A stretch of 64,000 nt of DNA from Apricaphanius iberus (GCA_028564705.1 JAPXFQ010000347.1:248001-312000); one strand, 5' to 3'. Counted from the stretch's first letter, positions 1-15,600 are shown. The notes: generated by a model not told the origin, from the letters alone. Program-made: numbers and translations.

Positions 1-379
1 AGCAGAATTCAGGAGGATTACTCAGACATGCGTGAATTAAGCCAAAAACCACTCTGGTGGTGTTGAAAACTCCCAAGACTTGATTTTGCATGATATAGGC
101 CCTTTATAAGTTACTCAAAAGTAGCTATATGAAACCAGTTGACAACATTTTTCAATAGTCTACGGTTTCTTTTTTTGGAGTGCTGGTATATCCTTCATAT
201 TTGTGGGTATAACAAGATGCAGCTTAATGCCCGACTGAAGTCGAGGATTAGCAGACAGAAGAAAAAAAACAGCAATAGTGCGACATTTTTTGATTATAAG
301 ATGTTAAAACAGTGCAAATGATTAATTTGAGAAAAAAAGGCTTTCCTTCAACATGCAGACAGACAACCCGAGCACACAC

Positions 380-611
380 CTCATGCATGTAGGGGTCTAC
401 AAGGATTTCAAAGGGTCCCACAGCCAGGGAGATGTTAGGAGCTGCAGTGGGGATGGGAAGGACATAGTGGTATGTTTTCTTCCTCATGTCATGGGTGTAG
501 ATCGTCTCCACCAGGTCCCCACAGGACACTGCCACCATGGCTGCATCTACAGTGAACTCCAGCTTCCAGGTACACAGCTCTGAGTAGGAGTCCACACAGG
601 GAAACCAGAAC
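380..611 (-). CDS. taf2: taf2 exon 6
   Basis: This exon is 232 nt: one G completing an AGG arginine codon from exon 5, then 77 codons from FWFPCVDSY to PYMHE. The acceptor is the polypyrimidine run plus CAG at 614-612; the donor GTGTGT starts at 379. Next to the TAF2 protein as I remember it the differences are conservative. It includes part of the aminopeptidase-like N-terminal domain. The following exon, expected to start at VTHFC, is not present in 1-379. Confidence 0.95.
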
Positions 612-3600
612 CTGGGGAAGGAGAAGGCCATAAGGATTGAGAACATAAAACTGCAAAAACAAGTCTGCAAGATGGGATAGAGTAGGGCAAAAAAGGAGTT
701 TGAAGCCACCAATTGTGCAAGTTGTCCCAATAAAAGATATGAGAGGTCTGTAATTTTGAGTACATCAGTACACTTCCACTGTGAAAAACAGAACGTAAAA
801 AACATCTAGGAAATTACATTATGTGATTTTTAAAGAATTTGTATATTGCTGTAGAAAATAAGTAATTACCACCTACAAGCAGGGAAGAATTCTGTCCCTC
901 ACAGATCTCTTACGTCTTTAAGAAGCTCTTCTAACCTCCACTCATTACCTGTATTAAAGCTGTTCTAAATTTCCTAAAGCTAACTCAAAACAGCTTTTTC
1001 ATTCACCTTAATGTTTTAACACAGCATAGCTATAAATATTTTGTGGAGATTAAAACGAAAAATTAAAAAAATTTAAGTAGTTCTGTCAAATTTGTTGAAA
1101 AACCTTGACAGATCTGTCTCCACTCTGTCCTGTCAAAGAATGAAAAACAGCCTGCTCCGTGGCGGGCTTTTTGTGAGGCTTATTTTAGCTTGATCAAATG
1201 ATTGGATGATCCAAGTGTTCTCTCCCTCACCACATCTACCCTCCAATATAAAGTCATTACAGCGGTTTTAGCAGGTAAAGTTTTTTATCCATCAAGCCAT
1301 CTTCATCCTTTTCATCATTCACCCTTTTCTTTTACAGTCCCTTTAGATGACATCGGTTTTGAATTCGTGCCGAATTGGGTCACGGGGACAGCAGCTTAAG
1401 CACAGAGACCCAGACTTCCCTCTCCCCAGCCACCTGGTCCAGCTCCTCAGAAGGAATCCCAAGGCCTCAGCATGAAAACACCTATTGGGCAGCCCAAAAG
1501 TCATGAGAAGGCACTGAATGATGTCATTGCCTCATTTGCATGATGTGCATGTTACTTTAAAGCCTAGTTTATGCTTCTGCGTTTTGACAGAGACGGATTG
1601 ACGCAACACCATTATCCATCAACGCAAGGGCTCTCCGTCACCTACGCAAGAACGCACGGAGGCCCACATTTTAACTATCCGTCTCAGTCTACGGAGAGCC
1701 TATGCATCTGATAGGTCAGTTTCAGTAACAGCCAGAGATCGCATCATCAGAATGGGGCTCTATAGTTGCTGTTATCAGTAGTTATTGCAGCGTTTGGTCA
1801 CTATATGCTTTATATTTAAAGGATAACTTATCTGTTCCTTTGGCGATTTTGAACACAAGGAGGTGTAGGAAAACCACAAAAACGGCTGCTGTGTTTTGTT
1901 TCCATGTGTTTCTAGAGGATTCTATAATCCACACTTCTAGTAAAAATCTTTACAGTTTAATCAAAACGTACTTTCTGTCGTTCATTGCTCCTTGAGGAAC
2001 AAATACATTCACAAGCCTAGAAAAAAACAGAAGCGGCATTGTGTGATAGTAGGCAGAGACGCCATTAAACGTAGCGCACCCCTGCTGTCCTGGTTGAGCA
2101 ACACTGAAAAAACAATAGAGAATGGAGTGGAAGAGCGGAGTACAATAAACAGAAAACGTCTCCGTCAATGCTTCTTTGTCTGAGTGCAAATTTGCAGTGG
2201 GAGAAGCATAAACTAGGTTTAATGGAGAATGGAGGACAGGGGAATCTTTTAAAATATCTTTTGCAGAATATTTTTTTCTTTAACCACTGATGGCAGCGTG
2301 GTGGGGGTGGAAATGTTATAAAGTTTTCCCTTTCAAGTATGTTTTTTAGTTGTCATGTTTTTTTTAAATCACTAATGGTGTCAATAGAAGTCAGCCTTAC
2401 ATTACAGGCGGTAGGATGTGTAACATCTCCATTAGACAGCTTCAAGCAGCCTTTTAATCAAGGTTTGATTCCAACTACTTCAGGATTTCTGAGTCTAGTT
2501 TAGACAGACATGATGGCGATTGACGCATGTCACAGAGAGGCTACACATTTCCTTTTTTTAAATACCCAAAATACCAACATCGGCAAAATGACATCGGTCA
2601 CAGCCATAAATTCATGTATTGGTAAATGTTTGGTTTATCAGCTATTCAGGATTCATTCAGGAACCAGCTCCCAGTTTTAGTCCATGAGGCAGACACTGTC
2701 TATTTTTAAGACTAGGCTTAAAACCTTCCTTTTTGATAACACTTATAGAGTGGCTTAGGTTATCCTGAGCTATTTTTCCTCAGTTATGCTGCTTTAGGCT
2801 TAGACTGTTGGAGGAAAGACTGAGCATTTTTCTTCTTTTTCCTACTTTTCTCTTCTATTACTCTCCAGATATATTTTTTCTTCTGTTATTGTGATTGTTA
2901 ACACAGTTTACTCTCAGTTTTTTTCTCCCCATAGAAGCTCCACATGGTCTGGTACCCTGCTCAGCTACAATGCCCCCTGCTGGATGGGGAACGTTGCTCC
3001 AGATGATGCTCAAAGTCACCGAGCATCCTCCATGCTGTCTCTTCTCTGTCTTCTCTGTCTTCTCAGACCCCCAGACGGTCGTGGCAGATGACAGAGCTTG
3101 TACTGAGCCAGGTTCTGGTTCTGCTGGAGGCGTCTTCCTGTTAAAGGGGAGTATTTCCTCTCCACTGTCGCTACATGCTTGCTCAGTATGAGGGATTGCT
3201 GAGGAATAGCTGTGGTTGGAGTCTGCATGATCAGGGCACAACCTCACATCAATGACTCAGCACAATCTGCTGGGATTCCTTACATAGAAAACTTTTAACT
3301 GATTGCATTGTTTGCATAATTGTATTGAGATGACATTTATTGTAACGTGGCACTATATAAATAAAAGTTAATTCAATTCATAAACTAATGTCTAACCTTG
3401 TGGAGTTCTGGTATCCAAATGAGAAAACATGGGCTCCCCTCTCTGCCATACTGCCTTCCACATCAGGAACAACGAAGTGGAGCCCCCCTTTAGGCTGGTC
3501 CAATGAAAACTCAATATAAACCTTTAACACCTTCAAATCTGGACACAAACAGAAACATGTGAAACAAGTTAGCAACATGATCTCAATCCTTTATCTAACA

Positions 3601-6600
3601 ATGTGATGAAGATATTCTTTACGTGGACCAACAGCCGTTATGTTCGTTTCTCTTCTTTTTCCAAAGTCACATTTTCCTATAGAAGCTAAGTGAGTGAGTC
3701 CTTGTGAAAGCCACTGAAGCAAACTATGCCATTAGCTCACCGTCTCCTTGTTTCCAGAGCTCAGAGGGAACTTTGATCACCAGTTCTCCATTTCCAGCAT
3801 CAGGATCCACGGCGCTTACAGCTGCTGTGTAGGCACTGGAGAAATAGTTCAGGTTCCGTCTGTTCAGACACAGAAAATGATTGTTATCCTAGTACAGTTT
3901 CACTTTAATTGGAAAACTGTAGAAACATTTCCCCCTCAGATAAGCTGGTATAAATCTGCAGTGTAGGAAGTACTGAACTTCCTGACTGAACAGCCTTTTT
4001 TACCCGTACATATCGGCTCTGCATGTTCTGTCTAGGACATCCATAGAGCAATATAAATGTGTGGATTTTTATTTTTATCTCAGCTTTTCTCTCATGTCAC
4101 CAACACCTGGATGGTGGCTTGTTCTGATCCGTGTGTCTGCTGTAACATAATTTTTTTTAATAATTGGTTCATAAATGTTGAATAAGCGATCATTTTAACT
4201 GTCAGTATTTTGGATAGCACATAATACTTAGAAATAACACTTCCATCTGGAAGCTAATAATGTATATATTTGAGCAGCTTCTGCAATAAGAAACAATTTA
4301 TTGGTATTGGGATTAGTCAACTAATGCCCCATTTCTACTAGTGCCAGTATGGTACGGGACACTTTGGCGTGTTTCCATTACCTGTTTCTGTTCCGAGCCG
4401 ACCCCTTTTTTTCGGACTACCTCTGCCTTGGTTATAAGCGTGCCAAAGCGGCCCGAAACTCCCACCTATAGACTGACTGGTCCAGTAACATGATATCTCT
4501 CTCACTCCTATGCAGCAGCGGTAGCCGCTGATTGGTCTGGAGTTGTTTTTTTGTCTCAGAGTACGCTATAGTTTAAACTTTCAAATAAGCAGAAAACTGC
4601 AGTTAACTGTTAGCAGACTAAAATTATAAATAAATAAGTGTGAGCAGTGAATAATACAAGTTTTAAACAACGTGGGGGTCTTGTGACTATGTATACTATT
4701 GAATCCATACATTTCATCATGTTGTCATATTGGAAGTGGTTAGTGTTGGTGACTCCCGTTTGGTAGGTCCAGGTTCACGTCCCGCTACTGTTTAAGTTTT
4801 TTTCATAGTACGTTCAGGTTCAGAGACATATTTCCTGGTTTCAGAAAATACCTTTTCTAGATTTGTTTAAAAAAATATTATTTAGATTTTATTTTAAAAT
4901 TGTTTTAGGTTTTGTATTTCAATAAATGAAACCAAAAACACAATTTTAATGGCAGAACAGTACTTTTAATTTGAGATTTTTCAATGCACTATTTCTTCTA
5001 TTTATTTTTTTGTCAAAATATGAGTCCCATGGCTAACATTACTAAACAAGGGCCAAACCGCTCTTATTTTAAAGGATTAAAGGTTTAGAATACAGGGTGA
5101 ATATTTACAGAAACACTAGGAGGTAGGGCTTGGCGATATGGCTTAAAAATAAAAGCTCTGATTTTTTTTCCCATACCAAATCTGATTTCAGATTTTAATA
5201 CATTTTTTCCTACCTGATTTTTTTTCATAAGAAGAAATTTTAAGTGATAAAAAATATTTTCAAAAACCTGCTTTTATTGCAATCACCCTGTCCTGGAGCT
5301 GACTTGAATTTAATGTCCAATTAAAAATAAGATGTAAAGTATCCATGTGAAACAAGATGGCTAGATTGACATCACTCTGAGCTATGGAAGTCTAATTAGT
5401 ACATTGGTTTAACAAAAAATCTCTGTTTTCCAAAAATGTAAACTTCAACAATAGGAGAGAGATGCTTTTTGCTAGAGCTTTTGTTAAGCTAAAGCTTGGT
5501 TTATGCTTGACGTATCTGAGAGATCCGCACGGCTTCACGTGGCCAAATTACGTAATTTCAGCAACCACGTCCCTCTACTTCTACTATGGTGTAGCGTTGT
5601 ATGCATGCCGTAGAGCCCTAGACGTCCCCCTACAGTATTCAAGAGTATTGGCTCTCAGCAGGGACAAGCCGCTGCTAGAAGGCGTCTTGGCCGGTTCCGC
5701 ACGTCTCAATTCCATGCGGAATGTAAATGCGTCAAGCATAAACCAAGCTAAGCCCGCCCACGTCCTGGCGTTCCGGACCACACTGACCCATTCCATTCTG
5801 TCCCGTACAGGCCCTAGTGGGAATGGGGCATAATCAGCAAAATAATAGACGATTATTCGATTATCAAAGTAATCGTTTGCGGCAGCCCTAGTTAAAACCA
5901 CTGGTTTAGTAGTTAGATGTGGGAAGTATTTTATTATATTGTTGTATTGTTTATTTTCACTACATACATAGGAATTGGACAGTGCTCTGTTTATTATGTA
6001 ATATTACAGATACAGAGCTCTGCACAACCCAATGGCCAGATATCCATTGGTCTCTTTTTACCCATATTTATCTGTCCTAGTTTCAAACTTGAATGAAAAG
6101 TGTGATTATTTATTTTTATAAATTCTGATTTTACAACAAATGGCTCCAATCTTAATGAGTTAAGTTGAAATAAATACCAAATGTTATAAAATACTGCATA
6201 TGTTGTTTTTCATTCTTAAGTTATTGTAAAACTCTTTGACATAAATATTATGGAACGTAACTGCATTACAGCACATAAGAATAACGCCACAAATCTGTTA
6301 GTAGAACCCACGCTGTCTTTAAAGATTTTATACTGCTGGTGGTGGCTAAGGTTTAAATTCCTTCATATTTGAATTTACTGTGGTATTCCACATAGGCTCA
6401 AATTTATAGATAGCTTTGGAATAAAATCGTGTCTTCCTCCAAATTACTCCAGCTCCTCCACCATGTCTATAGTTACAGTCGCCGACATTTTTAAAGGCTT
6501 GTGATAAACTAATAGTCCTCTCACGCAACCCAGTCCTATCTGACCACTTTTTGATAAGCTTTGAATTTACTTTAACCAACGTTCCAAAATCTGAGAGAAA

Positions 6601-9600
6601 ATTTCATTACAGTAGAACTTTATCAGACAGTGCAGTAACAAGTTTTAAAGAATCTGTTCCATTCTTGCTTCCTTATCCGTCTCAGAATACAACAGTGGAT
6701 GGCAGTAATTCCAACTCTAACCCTTCAGAAACTGATGGTCTGGTTCAAAGTATTACTTCCTCACTGTGTTTGGCGCTAGACAGTGTAGCCCCCTTAAAAA
6801 AGAAGGTAATCAGCCATAGGAGGCTGGCTCCCTGGTTTAATGCAGAGTTGCGTACTTTAAAGCAGAATACAAGGAAACTGGAGAGAAAATGGCACTCTAC
6901 ACACTTAAATGACTCCTTTCTAACCTGGAAAAATAGTGTACTACTTTATAAAGGCTCCTCTCCTGTGGAACCAGCTCCCAGCTTTAGTCTGTGAGGCAGA
7001 TACTCTGTTTTTAAGACTAAGCTTAAAACCTTCCTTTTTGATAAAGCTTATAGATAAACTGGCTTAGGTTATCCTGAGCTATCGGCGCTATATAAAAAAA
7101 GAGTGAATTGAAAATTGTGCTCAGATGTGAAACCCATTATGTTACAACTCTGTCTCTCATATAAAGCATTCCTAGCGGGACCTATAGTTTTAAATATTAT
7201 ACACGTTTAAAACTATAGGTATTTGGGTTTGAGCGGGGTCAACCCAAATAACTGAGCAAGCACAGGTGGATATTTTTCAAAGACACATATCCCTATTTTT
7301 TAACAGACTATGAAAAAACTTGCAGGGATAGGACTAAAAATCTGTGGTTAAAGTTCAAGATGGTGTCAACGAGGCTATAAAATGCCTACAAGATTAATTT
7401 TTTTTTAGACAAGACTTCCTGACCTTTCCAGACTACCAGTTTGATACTCAAAGCCCTGATGCTTTTCTATGAGGCCTTACATGGCATGGTACCCTCATAC
7501 CTTCCTGAGCTTTTATGCCAGTATGTCCTAGCTCATGCTATCCACTGTACTTTCTGGTCTCTCCAGAATCCCAACAACAAACAAAAGACTTATAGGTAAG
7601 CTAGGACTGCGTGATTATGAAAATAATCACAATTATTTCCACTATATTGAATGATCTTGATTTTCAATTAGATTAAGTCTAATCAAAACAATAATAAAAA
7701 TATTATTTAGAGCCTTTGTATTAATGTTGCATAAAGCGTGTGTGTCCTCCTGCTGTTGTATTGTTAACAAAATCACATCACTTCTCTTTGTCCTCAGAGG
7801 GATGATAGGACTTGAGGTGATTAAATAGATCAGTTGTATTACATAGCTTTGTTGAAATGGTCCATCAAAAGATTTTACAGATCGGTTTAGTCTGGCTGCT
7901 GTAGTGTCTGAAATATCCAAAGCATTTCTAAACTACTGAGCTCACGTTGCCGCTTCTCTCCACAATGTTATGGCCGTGTTCTCTTCTGTGGTCATTGTCT
8001 GCAATTTGGTCATCTTAATCATCAGGGTTTTTCCTGCCTTCAAATTTCGGTGCCGGCCACCTCCAGCTGATTTTGTGCCGCCCCAGCCTGATATCGCTGG
8101 CGAGGGTCAGAATCACGGTCTGAATGCAGGATAGGACGAGTTGGCGAGGGTACATTAGTCCGTTTTTCAAAAAGCATAACAACGCAAAGCCAAACTGTAT
8201 GTGATTTTAAAAAAAAATTAACATTCTTTTTTACACATTTTTTATTCATCTTTCCAGATCTTCTCAAAATCAGAGCCAGTGGGGTTGACAAGAAGAGGCT
8301 GAATCCATTTACCTGGCTCAGGCATAGGCTTTGTTTTAACCTGGGGGACATGTCCCCAGCACTTTGTATGACTGACAGTTTTGTCCCCATCAAACCTGAA
8401 GCCTGGTTCACAGCAGACACGGAATGCTGCAGTCAGCTCACGCTGTGATCATTTTAGCATCTGACCTATTTTTTGAGGCGAGCTGCGAGCAATCCTGTCA
8501 ATTGTAAAACTTTTTTTGTTATCAAGTAATGAAGATTACAAATGCAGTCATTTTTGTGGATCCAAACAGTAGGGCTGGGTATCGATTCAAATTTCAAGAA
8601 TCGATTCGATTCCAATTCACAAAAGTTAGAATCGATTATCACAATCTGATCCAATTTGATCCGATTCAATCTGATCCAGCTCGATTTTGATATGGATTAG
8701 TGCTAATAAATGTTTTTTTACACAAAGGCCACACGACTTAAGCGTTGTAATCTATAGGCTAGGATAGCCTAGCTGACAATTTAGAATAAGTTGTTAACAT
8801 TACGTTTTTGGCAGCAGCCTAGCCTATTTATGCCATTCTGAACGGAAAGGGTCTCTTTAAGTATCATTACCATGTTTCTTTAGTTGAAGTTAGATGAAAA
8901 TATATTCAATACTATTTTGCATATATGTGCACTGGAGGGTAGCGCAGCACTTCCAAACGTTTTGATTTCCCTACTAAGAATTTCTGTTGTAGATTCTCCA
9001 GAAATGAATAGAGGTGGATAAATATATTTGTATTTGCAGCGAAGTGTCATTTCAGTTTCCTACTAGGCAGGACCAGGGGCGGGCGGGGAATATGGGGGGG
9101 ATGCTTTCGGCAATCCTGCCCCCACTTCAAAAAAAAAATTTCTAGAGGAAACACTGAAATCTCACCAGTTCTCATAAGCCTGGTAAAATTATAACTGCCT
9201 GTCTCATCCCCCGGGATCAGAGCACACGTCTACAGAGCCCATTAGCGGACACTAGGGCTGGGACGACGCGTCGCCGTAAACGATTACACGGCTGGACCAA
9301 GTAGCGTCAGCTTGAGTGAGTCAGTTGACTTAAATACCTCAATCCGAACTCGCAGTTCAAAGGTATGAAACTATTTTAAAATAAAAGGGATCGATTTTGT
9401 CACCTGCCGGCTTTGCAAAATGGAAATGGCTTATAAAAGCACGACGGCATCCAGGAGAAGCTCCACCAAATGAGGGCATATTCTCATACACAGCTGCGTC
9501 CGGTGTATGTTACTGCTATCTGTTTTGTTGGTTTTTATTTGTGACCCGTGCTGGCAAAATGAGTCGGAATGCGCACAGACTGATTATGAGTAAAAGCCGA

Positions 9601-12600
9601 AAATGTGAGAGAGTGTTATTTGTCGAGGTAAACATGTTTGTTAACAAAGGTAATGCACTACCTACCCGCTAAACGTAGCCGTTGTGGACATTAATACAAG
9701 ATTGTTTAAGTGCTTCCAAAAGCAAACCGACAACAAACTCTTGATTATCACGTTTAATAATGTCTCATCCTGTTTGAATACTATTTTTTTACTTCATGCT
9801 TCTCCAGTTTATCGGATTCAAAGTTGCCATCTAAAAACTAGAAAAATTTGCACAATTTTATTGTAATGAACAGCACCCCCCTCTTTCTCTTGCAAATCAT
9901 GTCAGAAACAAGACAAAATGCAGAAAAATAATTTCTTTGTGTGTGAATGAAGAGCACTTTTTTGTGTTAAGTGAATGTTAAATTTTGTTTGGTTATATTT
10001 TTGGGGGTATGTTCTCTCCTTTTATTTTTTATTTGCACAACATTTAACTTCTTCTTAAATGCAACCTCTAACATAAGATTGTACTAATACTGCAACTTTA
10101 TTTTTGGGGATTTTTTTAAATAATTAAAATGTATTAAAATGAAGAAATTTGTTTTTCAAATACATAAATCAATAAATAATAAATCATCAATAAATAATAA
10201 ATAAAGAATGGGTAAATAATCGCTAATCAAATCGAATCAAAATCAAATCGAAAAATTAATCATTAGATTAATTTATGCGTCAAAAAAATAATCGCTAGAT
10301 TAATTGATTACAAAAATAATCGTTTTGCCCAGCCCTAGCTGACATTAGCAAGTAGGTATTAGCTAAGCTACGGCTCAACCATAGCTAGGATAGATGAAGC
10401 CGCGGGACAAGAACTAAAGGTGCTTTTTCTAGTCTCGAATCCTCGGTGAGGAATTTTTGAGTTCCTGCCGAGTTAAGTCCACATTCGCATTGTAAACAAG
10501 AGAACCGCTGTTAGCTGAATTTTACTCAGTCCTATGAGTTATCTGGATCATTGCGTCAGGCATTCTGCAGTAACTATAAATAGTCGATATTTAAACAAGA
10601 CTGCTACACTTTATTAAAAAAAAATTTTTCAATTTGACCTATAATGCCTAATATTATACATTACACAATAATAATAAAAATTGCATCAATATTGTCTTTT
10701 AAAATAAGATGTACTGCACAACATGTATTGAATTAAACCAATGATCGTAGACTAGTCTAAAAATGACAGGTATCTGTAGTGTAAAAGGAAAAAAAAGAAA
10801 GAATCGAGAATCGAATTGTTACCCTAAAATTGACAACCAAATGGAGGATTTGGAGAATCGTGTAACCCCTAGTAGTTATTTCATGAGATTATTTACTTGC
10901 CCATTATGAAAAAAATAGCTCAGAACAAACAGCTGAACAGAAGCGCATGTCACCCGCAACGGATACACGCATCTGGTATGAACAAAATTAGCAGTGTAGA
11001 GACCTTGATTTCCCTGAGCCTGTCCTATGTGAACCAGGTGGAAATTCTTTACCAGATCCGATCTAACAGCCAACTTATGCTCCCTACACATTTTCCACAT
11101 CGCCGATCTGAACGGACTCCGGCAACTGTGGCTCAGTGGTAGAGTAGTTGGCTTGCAATCGGAGGCACTTAACCCCCAAATTCTACACCATCCCACCGAG
11201 CCATGTTGGCTATTGGTGTATGAATGCGAGTGTGAATGCGGCTTCAATGTAAAGCGCTTTGAGTGGTCAGTAAGACTAGAAAAGCGCTATATAAGTTCAG
11301 TCCATTTCAGTCCATTTACTCCGATCCACTTCCTTATGCAGTCATGTTTTATTTCTGAGAAGATGTTGATTTTTACAGACTCCTATCTGCTCCAAATACG
11401 TTCTGCAATGTTGCACGTTTCAAGATGGAAAAAATACAATCTAAATGTCATGGGTCTGGGAGAAGTTTCTTTACTGTGGATGGGAGAAAAAATATTAATA
11501 CAACATTTTTGGTTGTTTAAAACTCCCTCCAACTATCTCGACATCCAGCGGTCCCAGAGAGAGATTTGATTTGTCAACCTGACACATCAGATTAGCTGCA
11601 GGTACCCTTTCTATTGCAGGACTCTGTACTGTAAATTAAGTTGAAGTTTCTCTCCATAGAACGGGCAACAACAGCAAAGGTTGCAAAGGGGACGTCAGGG
11701 GCTATTCTAGTATCAAATATTTAGGGGTGCTGAGCACCCAGAGACCTGTCCGGCCAGGCAAGACACATTTGACTGTTTCGTACATTTTAACAAACACAAC
11801 AGGAGATATGTCATTGGGCATCCAGTCACTTAGTCCTTAGCACCTAGGCTTTTATATCAGCACATGCATCTAACATGAGACTTAAAAAGTCACCACGTCA
11901 ATCAGAAATGATCTTAAAATAACTAGAAAAGCAGAACTTGGAAAGCTTATCCCTCTGCCAAGCACTTCAGTGCAGTTCAGATTCCTCCGTAATACCTGAT
12001 CTTCCCCAAAATGTAATCACTAGCTCCTTAGTCCATTTATGACATTTCTTGAATATTGAGTTATTTTGATAACAGTGTTATTTTTATTTATTGATTTTAT
12101 AATATGTTACTCCATAGTTTACTTTGTTTTCATTTTCTTTGGTTCTTATTCATTGTATATGTGTGTTGCCTGAACATGTAAATTTCCACACTGTGGGATC
12201 AATAGTCTCTCCATTCATTCATAAAAAAGATAAATGTCTGCAAAAGAATAACCTCTTTGGCAGATTTATCTTAGTGATAAGAAATATCTGAAACATATGA
12301 AAACATTAGAAAACCTTTTGAATCATATCTAAGGACAGTTTACCTAAAGGTGTTATTGCAAAACTGTGTCATTATTTGTTATCAAAATTGGTTGAAAATG
12401 CATATCATAAACGAGAAGCGTGGAAGGACGATCTAGGCACAGATATATCGTCAGAGGACTGGTGTTATATGCACTAAGGCTCACACCCAATTAATCAACA
12501 CAATATTTAGACTGTTGCACTATAAATGGCTGATGAGAATCTATTTTATGCCAGTCAAATTAAATACATACAATAGGACCATTCCAGATACGTGTACAAA

Positions 12601-15600
12601 ATGCACAGAGGCAAAAGGGACATTATTACATTGTGTGTGGCAATGCAGCAGGATAAAATCTTTTTGGTAAGAAGTTAAAAGAGCAATAGAAAAAGAAAAT
12701 TCAAAAAACATTCTAATGGATCCAGGGTTCGTTGTCTTAGGGCGTTTTCACATGGTACGGTAGTTCGTACTCGGATACCGTATTTGGTCACAATCCACTT
12801 ATTTTGTACCATGTGAACACAGACTGGACCGTGCCAGGATACGGCCAGAGAGATCAACCTTGGAGGTAGTATCCGAGTCCAGGTACGAGCGGCCACGGAT
12901 CATGTGAACACAACCCGTACTCTGGCCGTACTCAAGACAATAGACGCGCACCAAGCGGAAATGACGACACCGCCGGCCGAAATTACAGAATCACCTCGCG
13001 ACCATACAAATACCAAAACAACGCGATTCTAGCATCCTACAGTAAAACACCAGGTTACAAAACAGCGGGTTTACTACAACACTCACCCTGTATATGGCTT
13101 CAGGTAGCAGCTGACCAGTAGACCAGTTTGTTTAAATTCTAGGCTGTCGCTCGTTTTATGACGTCGGTACTTCTCACTCCCTTGTTTGCTGGACAGCTAC
13201 AGAATTATTTGTATACCGCCACCTGCTGTTTAGTTGTAGTAAAACGCTGGATTCCAGTACGGGTCAAATACGTGCCATCTGAACAGAAGAAATTTGCATT
13301 TTCTCTGGCCGTATTCTGGCACGGCCACACGTGTGAAAACGGCCTTAGTTCTCTACCCAAGGGTCATATATACAACAAAAATTAATAAATATTAATAGAT
13401 ATGTGTTTTTTAAATGCCAAAAAATCAATTGCAATGTTTTGGAAGAAGATCAGCAGACCAAGTGTTACTTACTGGTTGAAACAGGTTTTGACAACCTTTA
13501 CTTTGGAGAGTTATGTACATATGAAAAGGATGGTAAGGTATATTCGAAGAGATCTGGAAACAGTTTAATGCTTTTGTTAATGGTATAGAATTAGCAAATG
13601 ATAATAAAGAGGAATATGTAGTCATGTAAACCTGGCAACAGGATTAGTGAGTTCAGCTACCCGTAATTGTAATAAGCCCTTGAAATATTCACATAATGGT
13701 TTTATTTTTTGGGGGGCTGAGAAGTGTGTGTTTGTGAAGTATATATCTAATATTTGTTTGTTCGGTTTGCTATGTTTACAACACTTGTACCATAACAGAT
13801 GTCTTTGTTATTGGAGCATTTGAAATAACTACATACATGTAAATGCAAGTGTATGTAAGAAAATGTTAATAAATATATTATTTAGAAGAAAAAAAAGAAA
13901 ACCTTTTGAAATATTAAGAAATTAGTTTATCTCATCTTTTACTGCAGTTTGGTGGACTTCAGATGCCTCAACCAAAGAAAACGCTTGAAAGAATGCAAAA
14001 ACTTGCTTTTTCCTGTACAAAACAAAAATATGAATATAAAGCCAACAAGAAAAGAAATGAAATAAAAGCTGTTTTTCTGAATTAAAGGTTATTGTTTTTT
14101 TAACCAATACAAGCTATTATTTCTGAAATAACAAAAAAAAGTTTTTTTTTTTTTTTTTGAAAAAATACACTTTTGACAATAAGTATTTCATAACAAGATG
14201 TTTTTTTTTAATTGGTGATTTACTAATAGAAAATAAATTAATAAATATCAATACAGTGTTTTTAAGAGATGATCTGTAGGTATAACTAAAGCAACCTAAA
14301 GTGTCCACCTGCAGTCCAAGGTGACACACATACCTCAACTCAAAGAAACAGGAACTAAAACATGCCGTGTTTGTTTAGTTAAATTCACCTTTACTTTGTT
14401 TGTAATTTAGATGCTGAGAAATACTCATTTCTAAAGTATGTTGTAATGGTAAAATGTATTGCCTTCTCTTAGATAAAGTTAATTCTTATGTGAATTTGTG
14501 TTAATGATGTAGTGGGAATCTTTATTGTAAGCATTCTTTTATTACATATATAGATCTTATTTGAATTAGTGCTGATGCCTTTTTCTTTCTGACTGTTACT
14601 CATGTCTAGATAAAATGTTATACTGATATGATGAAGTACAAACAGGGACGTATTGTCGGTAAACATCTCATATTCCCTTGTGACCATCTCATGTCCAGTG
14701 ATTCTCTTTGACACATTATACAAAATGTTCCTTGTTCTAAAGTACCTTCTGATTGTCAAATTATATATTTTGTTTACTGCTGACTACTGAAGTGAAACAT
14801 TCCTTATTGCCTTTTGACAGATCCTGTGTTTACCCATTCCATGTTCTTCTGTGTTTGGTCTTGTGATTATCCTCTGGTGCATAGAACAAAGTGTTAGTTA
14901 TCCTATCATAACTGTATGATGTAATGATTGGACAGAAGATGATTCAATAGGGTGTGGCTGACTACTATATAAACCTATGCATTTGTCTGAAGCGCAAGGG
15001 TTCTCAGCAGGAGGCGTTTAAAGACGGCTCGAAAAAAATATAGTTGGATAAAAACAGAATTAAAAACATTTATGCTGTTGTACTTTTTTTAAATATTACA
15101 TTTCAAGCAATGATGTATGTCTTTTCACACTTTTGTATTTTGTAAAAAAAAAAAAAAAAAAGAAAAGAAAAAACTCCAGTTTTAAGGGGTACTTTGACTC
15201 AGTTTGGCGTTGCTGTAGCATCCCCAAAAATGACCTAAAATCACCCCTGGGGAACATGTTTTATTGTTGTGCATATTCATCTGGGCGAATACACATTTGC
15301 CATCCTTGTTCTATATGTGGATTTTAATGTCTTCCATTTTAAAAACAAAGCATGTTATCCACTGGCTTTCAACTGTTATTAATTGAGTAAAGATGTGATT
15401 TTGAACACCTGCTTTTACCCTCCAGTGCTTATTGTGGTGAGTGAAACAGAATAATAATAGGCTATGAATAGTTAATAATAACTGTCCCCAGCTGTCTTCA
15501 AACCACACTCAGGTTTATGGTTAGCCTATTGTCCCCAGCACGTTTAAAAAAAAAAAACTGACGCCCTTCCGCTCATGCATACTGAAGAAGGCATGCAATG

